From Liolophura sinensis (Eukaryota; Mollusca; Polyplacophora; Chitonida; Chitonidae), in contig NC_088298.1 of NCBI RefSeq assembly GCF_032854445.1, positions 10,405,504 through 10,469,503 on the forward strand: a stretch of DNA of 64,000 bases. Reading direction: 5' to 3'. Of this stretch, positions 1-9,268 are shown piece by piece. A program made the translations under genes and the position numbers. Position 1 is the first letter of the stretch, and each line of letters opens with the position of its first letter. The notes beneath the pieces are model-generated. The model had not been told where the DNA came from, made no database searches, and saw only the letters and a program-made list of their open reading frames with translations.

Positions 1-454
1 ATCGGCTTTCATCAGTGAACAGCACCCTTTCCCAGTCTCGTCGCTGCCATCGACGTACAACTCTTGCCCAACGCAGCCTGTTTTGACGGTGTAGAGGAGT
101 CAATGCCATTCCACGGAAGGGGCGATAGGCTCTGATACCACTCACGCGGAGTCGTCATAAGACTGTGCGTTTGCTGATGGGGTGTCCCAGTGCCGTTTCC
201 GCCGTTGACGTCGCCGTCACAAACCGGTTACGCAGGTGGATTGTGCGGATGTACCGGTCTTCGCCAGGCGTTGTAACACTTGGCCTGCCCGATCTTGGAC
301 GATCTTGTGTCTTGCCTGTTAGGCGGTAACGACCCAACAGTCTGCTGATGGTGGCTTGACTGCAATTGAATGTTCTGGCAATGTGATGTTGGCTGGCCCC
401 CATGTCGGCCATACCAGTGGCTCTATCACGTTCTGCTTGTGTGAGTCTCGGCAT
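1..454 (-). pseudogene. Tc1-like transposase, N-terminal part, cut by window start
   Basis: The minus-strand frame starts at 454 and reads a paired-type helix-turn-helix region (MPRLTQAERDRATGM near the start, then ISRLLGRYRLTG) followed by the GRPS linker typical of Tc1/mariner transposases. An in-frame TGA lies at about 155-157. Reading on in the same frame beyond it gives the start of the DDE catalytic core, with LRWARVVRRW and then LFTDESR, whose Asp is the first catalytic residue. The window edge removes the rest. The TGA replaces what is usually an Arg codon (CGA), a common CpG decay change. No matching terminal repeat was found upstream, so the element end is not placed. Transposases of this family cut and paste their own element at TA. 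The copy looks inactive. Confidence 0.85.
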
Positions 455-734
455 CTCTTAGATGTTTTTTTTATGGTATTGCACCCTTAACATGTGCTAC
501 ATCGGTATTTATACGGCGGTCATTATCGAGAATTTTCAACAGGGCCCGAAACTCTGTTTTCCGATTTTTCATGATGTCTTACACCAATTTCAATGAATCT
601 CGTTAAAAAGTGACGTGTACACAGGGTGCTTATGCGCAAACGTATTCGAACAACGTTCAAACTTATTCAGCTTATTTCTCCATAGAAAAAACTGCATTTA
701 AAAGTTATACGTTTCTTTTGCCCGGTAGTTTATG
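455..734. other. Non-coding flank between Tc1 fragment and LINE
   Basis: I see no gene here. It should contain the 5' untranslated end of the minus-strand Tc1 element, but no inverted repeat could be paired because the other end is outside the window. Confidence 0.5.
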
Positions 735-1811
735 TCTCTGAACCATTTACCACCTGAGCCATTTGAGACTCTCTTGGACTTGCTTAATATTTGGATAATT
801 GGTGACTTCCACTCTCATGGAGGGAGGCGTGTGTTATTCCGGTTACCAAACCGAGTAAGGATCACAGTGATCCGTCTAACTACCGTCCCATAGCTCTTAC
901 CAGCTGCCCCTGTAAGATTATGGAACGGATGATTAATGATAGACTTGTTTGGTTTCTTGAAACCATCAAGCTTTTATCTAATATTCAATGTGGTTTTCGG
1001 CAAGGTAGATCTAGAATGTATCACCTTGTTCGATTCGAAACCTTCGTTCGCGATGGCCTCATCAATAACGAACATGTGGTGTCCATATTTTTTGACTTTG
1101 AAAAGGTCTACGACATCACATGGTATTTATGGAAAATATGGTATTAAAGACCTCGCTGATATGGACCTTAAAGGTCCATTACGAATGTTCAATTTTTATG
1201 TCATCTTCAGTTTAAGGTACGGGTTGGGTCCACTCTTTCTGACTCTTTATGAGCAGGAAATGGGTGTACCCCAGGGCAGCATTTTATCCAAAAATTCTGT
1301 TTAGCATAAAAATAAATAGCCTAGCAAAAACCTTACCATCCAGCACACAGGGTTCTTTATATTTTGATGACTTCCTTATATGCTGCCGAGCTAAAAATTA
1401 TGAATAATATTAAACGTATGTTGCAGCTTTGTCTCAATAAAATCGATAAATGGGCAACTGAGAACGGTTTTAGATATTCAACGTCTAAATTTCACCTTGA
1501 CCATGATCTAAAATTTTGTGGTAAACAGATTAAAATTGTTGGTTAAACTATATTATTGGGTATAATATTTGATAATAAATTATCGGGTATACACCATATA
1601 AAAATGCTCAAAGATAAATGTACAAAGGCTCTCGATATAACCGATTGGGGTGCTGCCCGATCTATTTTATTAAACCTATGTCGTTCTCTGGTGAGGTCTA
1701 AATGTGACTATGGGTCCATCATTTACGTTTCCGCAAGGAAGTCGTATATTAAAATGTTGGATCCGGTCCATCATCAAGGTTTGAGGCTCAACCTTGGTGC
1801 TTTTATAACCT
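735..1811 (+). pseudogene. I/Nimb-like LINE reverse transcriptase, 5'-truncated (composite copy A, left part)
   Basis: Homologous to the ORF2 reverse transcriptase of the longer LINE copy at 51.9-53.0 kb. Recognisable pieces in order are MERMINDRLVWFLE and IQCGFRQGRS (about 920-1015), the motif A region IFFDFEKVYD (about 1083-1112), GVPQGSIL (about 1264-1287), and the end of the polymerase domain with LDPVHHQGLRL (about 1758-1790). Several frameshifts and small deletions break the frame, so it cannot encode a working enzyme. The copy starts abruptly inside the RT domain, as expected for 5' truncation. It is interrupted at about 1811 by a Penelope-like element and resumes at about 5346, so both parts belong to one insertion. 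Its codon for Gln in CGFRQGRS is intact, unlike in copies 1 and 3. Confidence 0.85.
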
Positions 1812-1886
1812 GTGGATGCCCCGATTCTGCTGGTGGTTTTTGACCCCGAGGCGAGGCCTCTGCACAATTATACCAATAACTATGAA

Positions 1887-2660
1887 CTACAACAATATGT
1901 ATAGGACTAACGCTGGGATTAGTGGTGCATGTTCCCAGGGCGAGTCAATAAATGATTCGTTTGCACTAAGACCCATTTCCATCAAAATACCGGATATATT
2001 TGAGAACATTAAGCATGGTATTTCCACCAAACCGTGTTCCACACAACTGAACGATTGTTTGACACTGAATTCCCAAAGGAAACATTTAACTATTTCCAAA
2101 TGTGGACATACCAATTGTCTTACATGTCTATCATTTGATACATCCGCCACTTTTATTTCCATGTTTGACCGGTAAATGTTATTCTGTTAATTCCTACGTT
2201 CACTTAAGTTGTATTGCGTCCAACTGTATTTACTTAGTAACATTGAAGAAGTGGGGTCAGCAGTATGTTGGGAAGACCACCCACAAACTACATCTACGGG
2301 TGAACGGGCACCGCAAGTCCGTGCGCAAGAAACAATTGCTAATATGGAAGCATTTCTCTGCCTCCGATTATGACTGGGATCATTTCAGCGTTCAAATAAT
2401 ATAATCGGCTTATCTATCAACAAATGAGGCAGATGTCGAATTTGAACGTAAAATCCGTGACCGTGAGCTTTGCTGAATGCTAGAGATTGGTTCAATCTTC
2501 CCATATGGGTTGAATGATAACGTTGTGGGAATCGGCAATGTAACATCTAGCCAACCACATGACTCCATCATAACAAATTTATTCAAATACCATAAACGCA
2601 GACCTTGCAGTCATGGTAGGAGGAAGTTCAACAGAAACATGATTCAGTTAGCTATATAGT
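1887..2660 (+). pseudogene. PLE copy A: zinc-like segment and GIY-YIG endonuclease
   Basis: The first frame reads to about 2175 and contains KCGHTNCLTC, resembling the Cys/His cluster next to PLE endonucleases. A frameshift near 2165 moves the reading to the frame carrying TGKCYSVNSYVHLSC, then CIYLVT and QQYVGKT, then LHLRVNGHRKSV. These are the GIY and YIG-like strands and the Arg-containing helix of GIY-YIG nucleases. Where relatives usually read CKKCG, this copy has LKKWG, so two expected Cys are lost. The nuclease would nick DNA to prime reverse transcription. A further stop lies at about 2402 and reading continues to a basic GRRKFNRN segment at about 2620. It is decayed. Confidence 0.75.
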
Positions 2661-2899
2661 AGGATTGTCGTATGACACCAATAGCACGCATGCACTACGC
2701 ACAGTATTATATGCACTGCCATTGAACTTGCTAAAACAGGTAGTTCAAGGCGTATCCAATAACATACACAATTTTAATGTTCAACCTCACCGTGTACGTC
2801 TGTGTACATATCGTATTTTCGATTGTATCGCCCTGTAACTACAATTGAAACTCGACACGATCGACTCTTTCTGAAGTATTTAAACAGAGGCCTTGATCT

Positions 2900-3240
2900 A
2901 ATTAACCTACCACGCATCATAGTGCTGTGCCTAATTATTTTAATATCCAAGAGCCACCGTGCATATCCTATGAGTATACAAAGCCTATCGTTTCCAAAAT
3001 TTTCAATTATTCCCAGGCCTTCAAGGAGTTCGATTTGGCTACATATACTTCTAGCGGCTATAACTGTGATTGTGAATCCTCAGTTTTTACCTACGACAAA
3101 TGCAAACATGTCCTGACAGGTGACCTTAATATTATTAAGAATCATGATCTAAGGAATCTCTTTGAGAGGGGTCCTAAGTGTAGAGAAGAGAAAAATGTCA
3201 ACATTCGATCAAACAAAAAAAAATATCATCTCTGCACTTG
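2900..3240 (+). pseudogene. PLE copy A: CxC linker between endonuclease and RT
   Basis: The plus frame from about 2927 reads ISYEYTKPIVSKIFNY, then SGYNCDCESS (the CxC motif), KCKHVLTGDLNII, and LFERGPKCREE. This string of short motifs is what I associate with the linker of N-terminal-endonuclease PLEs. The segment ends in a stop at about 3241 (LCT then TGA). The next frame opens with NWSKREKVD, where relatives continue in one frame into the RT. This segment is the best evidence that endonuclease and RT belong to one permuted element rather than two tandem canonical elements. Confidence 0.75.
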
Positions 3241-4708
3241 AGGAGTAAAAACTGGTCAAAACGGGAGAAAGTGGATTCTTCGGTACTTTACGATTGGCTT
3301 GAGATTGTGAAAAAGAAGGTTAGCTTAACTATACACCATCTAGACATTGATGCTCTACCGAAAGTTAAACAGGTTCTGAAGGATCCCACTGTGCAAGAAA
3401 CACTCGCTGACCTTCATTATAAATTTGCCATCACTGTAGCGGACAAGGCTCCTAATAATGTCACCTTTATTTGCAGGAATTATTATTATCAAATTCTTGT
3501 TCAAGTGTTATGTGCATCTACAACAACACCCACGTAGGCCTATTCTGCTACTACATGCACTCTGGAGGAACTATTTAATCAACGCAAAACCTTCCTTAAA
3601 GAAAGGCGCATAAATATACCTACCCGTCATACAGAAATACCACAACTATACTGGATTTCTAAAATGCATAAATCCCCATACAAAGCTCGATTTATTGCGG
3701 GTTCAAGAAGCTGTACCACCAAACTCTTGTCAACCCTACTTACGAGAGCGTTACAAGAATTAAAGTCATTTTTTAATGACTGTTGTGCCATAAGAAAAAA
3801 TTCAGGTATCAACTGCTTGTGGATTCTTAACAACTCCAAACGTCTTACAGAAGAACTTGATGCTCATATGCATACACCGTACAAAGACGTATCCACATGG
3901 GATTCCTCTACTCTCTATACTAAGATTCCTCAAAATGATCTTATTGAAAGAATATCGTCGTTAATTGTCTCGGTGTTTACTAAAACAGGTCACCGTTACA
4001 TTAACGTCAGAAGCAATAAGGTTTTCTTTAGTTCTATTCTTTATAAAGGTTACCACTCATGGGATGTTACGTTATTTATTGAAATACTTGAATTTCTCAT
4101 TAATAACATCTGTGTGGAATTCGGAGATTCCATTTACCAACAGTGCATAGATATTCCAATGGGTACCAATTGTGCGCCTCTTTTGGCAGAGCCATACCTG
4201 TTTTCATATGAAGACGACTATATGCAGAAATTACTTAAAAGTAATATCTTTAAAGCTCGATCCTTTTCATTTACCAAGCGGTGTATTGATGATCTACTGG
4301 CGTTAAATAACCTCTATATTGCTGAAGCGGTGAAGGAAATCTATCCACCTTCATTGGATTTAAAGGAGACAACAAATAGTCCTGATGGTTCATCTGATTT
4401 CGGATCTATATTTGTACAAAGACGAACAAGGTCTCCTTTCACGCCGCATTTACGACAAAAGGGATAATTTCAATTTTGATATTGTAAATTATCCTTATCT
4501 GGACAGCAATATACCAACGGGTCCTGCATATGGTGTATACATATCTGGCCTTGTAGCATTTGTCAGATCTTGTGTTAATTGTGATGATTTTAATCTGCGT
4601 CACAAGTTGCTAATTCAAAAACTAGTTTGTCAAGGATACTCCATCAAACGCCTTCGTTCTAAGTTTCTCAAATTTTACTATGAGTATAACACTCGTTGGC
4701 AGGTATGA
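3238..4708 (+). pseudogene. PLE copy A: reverse transcriptase domain
   Basis: The PLE/telomerase-related RT is spread over three frames: 3238-3537, 3664-4467 and 4385-4708. Visible motifs are ISKMHKSPYKARFIAG (about 3655-3702), STWDSSTLYTKIP (motif A region, about 3892-3930), IPMGTNCAPLLAEPYLF (motif B region, about 4153-4203), RCIDDLLALNN (motif C, about 4278-4310), and YDKRDNFNF / GPAYGVYISG downstream. Motif C has Cys where most PLEs have Tyr or Phe before x-D-D. Copy B shares this change, so it was present in their common source. Frameshifts near 3530 and 4440 prevent a full product. It would copy element RNA from the nicked target. Confidence 0.85.
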
Positions 4709-5345
4709 ATTTAGCGTTCAGAATCTTTGGCGATCTGCATTGTGATCAACCACATAGACGGCGCTGTTGTCCCTGTGTACATATCTATGGCGTACATGAT
4801 ATTTAACAACATAGATGGCGCTGGTGTAACGTCTCTCTTGTATGTCACGTGTAACATCATAGATGGCGCCTCTTGTAGCATGAGATCTTTACATATTAAC
4901 GGGAAAGGCGTAATCGTCCGTTACTTTTGAATCACAAACTGACCGGTGAGGGTCTGTGACTCTCGCCATTTTCAAACTGTATCTAATACCGCTCAACCTG
5001 GGACTAGGGGCCGTAAAGGTAGCCGTGGTCATTACATCATCAGCATGATGCCTTTATGAACAGTTGCAATTATAGCGCGACTGAGATACTTGTTTAGCTG
5101 TTATTTGACCTGGAACTCATTCTCGGACTACGAATTTGAACTTATGGATATGGAATTTATGCCTGGAATATTCATTTTCTGCCCATTGTCATCATTGAAA
5201 ATTGATGACCGCTTCTCTCTTGTGTGTTACCGGCTTTATTTCTTATTTGTATAATTTCTTACATACCTTTGTCTTTGGGAGAAACTTGGAACGCCTTTTA
5301 CGGACAACGAATGGTATATGAATGTCGGACTTGACCCCAGGCTTA
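4709..5345 (+). other. PLE 3' untranslated region with repeated 'catagatggcgc' motif
   Basis: No coding potential is seen. Three spaced copies of a CATAGAYGGCGC motif lie at about 4752, 4811 and 4858, and the same three recur in copy B at about 17104, 17163 and 17219. The last 120 bp of this region is also present in the third composite at 27.83 kb. Confidence 0.7.
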
Positions 5346-6456
5346 TATTTTAGAACCTCGCCAGCAAAGAGTTTGTATGTGGAGGCATGTATAAATTTAT
5401 ATACACGGACAGGTCGAAGGATAGGGATAGAGTTGCCGTTGTCTTAGAACAGCGGTCACTTCTTTACGCCTTCCGCCTTCATCTTCTATCTTTTCTGCTC
5501 AAAAGAGGCCAGGGCCACACTCTTGGCCTTATCATATGTTTCGCACAGAGGGCAATGATGTGCAGTGATTCGCTGTCTTGCCTTTTGGCAATTGAAAATG
5601 ATAAATTTTAAAAATCCATTAATTCTGGAGATATTAGCCAAACATAGAAAACTAATTAAGGTAGGTAAAGATATTATATTCTGTTGGATACCAAGTCATA
5701 TTAGTATTCATGGAAACTCAGTCGTAGACAGGGATGCGAAAGATGCCCTATATAAACATGTATCTCATGTTATGTGCCTTATAGGCCTACTGACATGAAG
5801 TCCAATATTCTTAAATATATTCGTCGCCTTTGACAGGGTGAATGTGATTTGCAGATCTGTAATAAACTGCATGTTACTCATGTTGCCATTGGCTACAATA
5901 ATTATACTTGCGAAAAGTCTCGTAGAGACCAAGTAGTTTTAACAAGGTGTCGTATCGGCCATTCTTGTCTGACACATAATTTCATCCCAAATGGGAGTGG
6001 TGCTCCTGAGTGTGTTGGATGTGATGCACAATCTGGCATCACACAAATCTTGGTTGACTGCTAGAACTTTGCCCATGTTCGGCAAAAATTCTACACAGTC
6101 AACTGTATATGATTTATTTGACAGCATCGCTGGCGATGTTGCCACCAAATTTGAAGGCCATTGGCCTATATCATAAAATAAGTTTTACTCTAATTTTATT
6201 CTAAGAAGCATTTATAGATATAAAGTTATATAGATTTCTAGATATACTATTTTTAACATATGCTGGTTTTCGAGTTTTGACTTTTGGTTTTTTGTTATAT
6301 AATTTTAAACATGTCCGAACTTTTTTGTTTCGTTTTAAATATTCTCATTACCATATTGAAAACTTCAAGCACCTCGCGTTTTCACGTTGTTCTCGCCACT
6401 ACTTGGCTGATATATTGCCGATGTGGCGTTAAGCCATGATCGTTTATTCATTCACA
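5346..6456 (+). pseudogene. LINE 3' part: RNase H, C-terminal zinc motif and tail (composite copy A, right part)
   Basis: The LINE resumes after the PLE with TTTTAGAACCTC. After about 30 bp it jumps over roughly 355 bp relative to LINE copy 1, landing at the RNase H start (KFIYTDRSKDRDR at about 5389). IFCWIPSHISIHGNSVVDR follows at about 5675-5735. The C-terminal zinc-like motif is ECVGCDAQSGITQILVDC at about 6008-6064. The 3' UTR ends with the conserved hairpin (about 6390-6437) and a short ATTC tail near 6450. Stops at about 5611, 5798 and 6063 break the frame. The same deletion joint is present in composites B and C. Confidence 0.8.
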
Positions 6457-8310
6457 AAAAGGACACTTCAAACATAGTCGATTAACCACTATTAACACGA
6501 ACGAGATTATGCATGGTAATTAACAATTTTCTTACCTGTTTGACTTTCCGCCAAATTTCCTCGATTTGCGGTAGCAGGTGAAGACTCTGACGACTAGTGT
6601 TGGAGCAAGGGAGGTAGCATTTAACACAGGTTCACATCTAGTTGGTAAAGCGTCTGCGTTCTAGTCGGAAGATCCGAGCTTAATCCTGAAGTGGGTCATA
6701 ACTAACACGGTTGCGTGCTATGTTACGACTTCGCATACAAGCCGTTAATTCATTGCACCGCCGTCTTTCACTTATAACAGAAGTCCATTACCTAGGTAAT
6801 GGCCATAAGGCCTACGTTAATTTGACACACTGCGAATTACTACATTGTTATTTTACAGTTTTGGCAATTACCAAGAAATGATTAGGCCCATATACAGTAC
6901 AACAAAGAAGTGACCACCATACCACACGCATTATGTCCGCAGTTGGAATGCATTCCACACGGGTATCACACGCGTGTGGTTTGCTCTTAAACATAGCATA
7001 TTCACCACACAACAGATTTAACGGTGCGCGTTCCACACGCGTGTAATAGCCGTGTGGTTAGTTTTCCGCAGGACTACTGACAGGTTGTACCGTATTCCGG
7101 CAGAAGAAAACAGGCAACATGGCGACAAAGATTAGAGACGACAAAGATTAGAGACGAACTGAAGCAGCGAGGTGTGCGACCTCTCCCATCATTGAAGGCC
7201 ATATGCCTGTTTGGCAAACGGTACGGGTAAGCCTGACCGAAGTTTAATGTTTTAGACTTCGTCACCTCCACACACGCACTGACACACACAAAAAGAAGTG
7301 TTCACGTAAATGATTATGTTGTTTCATGCGGCGCCTCATGCAGTCGGGTGTTTTTGTTCGCGAGATTGAGGCATACATGTACATGTAGAAGTTGTTGGTT
7401 CATCTGTGAACGAAATTGCTATGCCTCACACACATGATGTTGGTAAATATGTCTTAAAAAAAACATTGGCTTAGTCAATGCGTCCATCAATGTAATTCCA
7501 GATGTAAAACTAACAAGTGTAACGATTAAATAATTATGTGAAGAATAAATGGCCAAATACTTTCTGTGGTGGAAACATTCTCCACGCTAATGAAGTCTTT
7601 ATACCACAGTATAATTTGCTTACCCACCTCTGCAACCAGCCAATCCGTGGAGATTTCCTATACCATGCGGAAAATTGAAATAGTCCTGTTGAAACACCTG
7701 AAGTTTAAAGCAGATGAAACGCACGATAATCGCTCAGCTCGATTCCAGTCGGCTTCCTGCTTGAATGCTTCACTAGCAGACCTACCGAGCGATGTTCAGA
7801 GCGATGGCATCTGCCGGCGCTGTCAGAGGTCGCAACCCCCCGATCTCCTGGCCGAAACTGTCGATGTGTCATGACGTACATGTAGTGAAGTTTTCAGGGT
7901 TTTTTTTCCAAATAATTTAGGTACATATTTATTTGAAATACACACATAAGACGTACACGAATATTAGGCGTCTGGCGTGAATAACAGTTGCACTGGTGAA
8001 ATGGTTGCATTTTATATTCCACACTCACTTTCAAACTATCACACTGACAGCAACAACAACAAAAATATCAAATGGTCGTGTTAAACAAGGTCTCTGACAA
8101 AAAAATTCCAGGAGCACCTAAAAAATATTAAACACACTGTGCGACTAAAAAAAAAACAGAACCCCTAAACTGTGATCCCAGAATACTGGTGAAATATTTA
8201 GGACTACAATTTTTTCTTATCACTTTAATGCTTCATAATCCTTCAGATTACTATCTCTACATGCGTCATAAATACACAATATCAGACATAGCTAAGGTGA
8301 AAATAATTGG
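6457..8310. other. No convincing gene; SINE fragment and short repeats
   Basis: A tRNA-like fragment lies at 6633-6702 and a 16-bp tandem duplication (acaaagattagagacg) at about 7131-7162. A small open frame at 7566-7874 (102 codons) shows no recognisable motif, and I do not call it a gene. A perfect 12-bp palindrome CACACGCGTGTG is near 6969. Confidence 0.5.
6633..6702 (+). repeat. tRNA-derived SINE head, degenerate
   Basis: The sequence resembles a tRNA: 'gttggtaaagcg' in the place of the A box, and a weak B box at 'cttaatcctg'. The cloverleaf is too damaged for a tRNA gene. It is probably a SINE remnant. Confidence 0.35.
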
Positions 8311-8527
8311 GGCTGCGGTGGTTAACACATGAGTGCAGCGCAACTAAATAACCCAGGTTCCTCTCACCAATGTGGTCGCTCTGAGTTCATGTCCAACTCA
8401 CATTGACTTTCTCTCCGGATATACGTGAACATGCATATAGTTATGGGTTTCCCCCAACTGTAACGCTGGTCGCCGACTTATAAGTGAAATATTCTGGAGT
8501 ATGGTGTAAAACATGAATAAAATGAAA
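8311..8527 (+). repeat. tRNA-derived SINE (main family), old copy
   Basis: Aligns by eye with the good copy at 34.85 kb: 'aataacccagg', 'ctctcaccaatg', 'gtcgct', and the tail 'agtgaaatattctggagt' are all present in order. Many substitutions show that it is old. Confidence 0.75.
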
Positions 8528-8655
8528 TACATTAGAGATTGTGCTATTGTCAAAGTATATGTACATTTTCAAACATTATTTTAAGAAGCCTGACAATTTG
8601 TCGCAGGTGTACTAGTTCATTTCATGTGCTCAATGAACTGACATTTTTTTTACAG

Positions 8656-9268
8656 AACATCTCATAGCTTAGCAAATGGGCACAGATCTGGGAGGTCATC
8701 CAAGTTGAAGGCGGCTCATGGTGATTCTCTCGACCACTGGATCCGATGCAATCGGGACATAACCATGGCAGAGCTTCAGCAGAGGATGCTGGATGTTTTC
8801 CGGATATAGGTCAGCTCGGAATGCATTCGTATGCATGTCCGCAAACTTGGGTGGTGTAAGAAGTAAACCAGGTAAAGATGGAAATTTATAAATTTTTATT
8901 GTGACTGGGCAATTATATATAAACCGTCTCATAAAAACTATGCAGTAAAGTTTTCCATATTATTATTTACTATTTATTATTTTCCATATTACTAGTTAAT
9001 TTTAGAGGATACTGGTGATTCTAAATGGTTACGTGTACATTTCGTATTTGTATAATCTCCAGATCTCAACCCCATAGAGATGGTATGGGCAATGTGGAAG
9101 GCAAACCTGGCAAAGAAACACAAGCCGCGGACAAAGGATCAGCTTATAGACGGTACTGTAGACTATTGGCGCAGTATTACGCCACAGCTCTGCAGAAGGT
9201 TTATAGATCATTTACGAAAAGTTATTCCTCGGGTCATAGAACGTAATGGAGCTGCATCTGGTTATTGA
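8656..9268 (+). pseudogene. Tc1/mariner-like transposase remnant lacking its catalytic core
   Basis: Two coding pieces. The first (about 8660-8873) reads SGRSSKLKAAHGDSLDHWI, then DITMAELQQRMLD, an in-frame TAG after VFRI, and VRKLGWCKK. This is an N-terminal helix-turn-helix region of the Tc1/IS630 type. The second (about 9056-9268) reads SPDLNPIEMVWAMWK and ends IERNGAASGY followed by a stop, the usual C-terminal end of the DDE domain around the last acidic residue. The middle, with the first two catalytic Asp, is missing. About 185 bp of AT-rich DNA lies between the pieces. It is inactive. Confidence 0.7.

Larger units (their letters stand above)
1812..5345 (+). mobile_element. Penelope-like element with permuted domains (Naiad type), copy A
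   Basis: About 3.5 kb inserted in the LINE. Domain order on the plus strand: a Cys-rich segment (CGHTNCLTC, about 2101-2127); a GIY-YIG endonuclease core (CIYLVT then YVGKT, about 2230-2280); a linker with a CxC motif (NCDCESS, about 3061-3081) and an RGPKCREE-like segment; then the reverse transcriptase (about 3240-4710). Canonical PLEs carry GIY-YIG after the RT. The order seen here, with the CxC linker, matches the published Naiad/Chlamys PLEs (Craig et al. 2021, from memory). Several frameshifts and stops interrupt it. An 11-bp near-repeat, TTTTATAACCT / TTTTAGAACCT, flanks it as a target duplication. About 600 bp of 3' UTR follows the RT. Confidence 0.85.

Noticed and set aside
1880-4708. 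Two tandem canonical PLEs instead of one permuted element
   Set aside because: The CxC linker joins the endonuclease to the RT, only one target duplication brackets the whole, and no second GIY-YIG follows the RT.
7566-7874. Small plus-strand gene of 102 codons
   Set aside because: No motif, no splice context, no conserved partner in the window.
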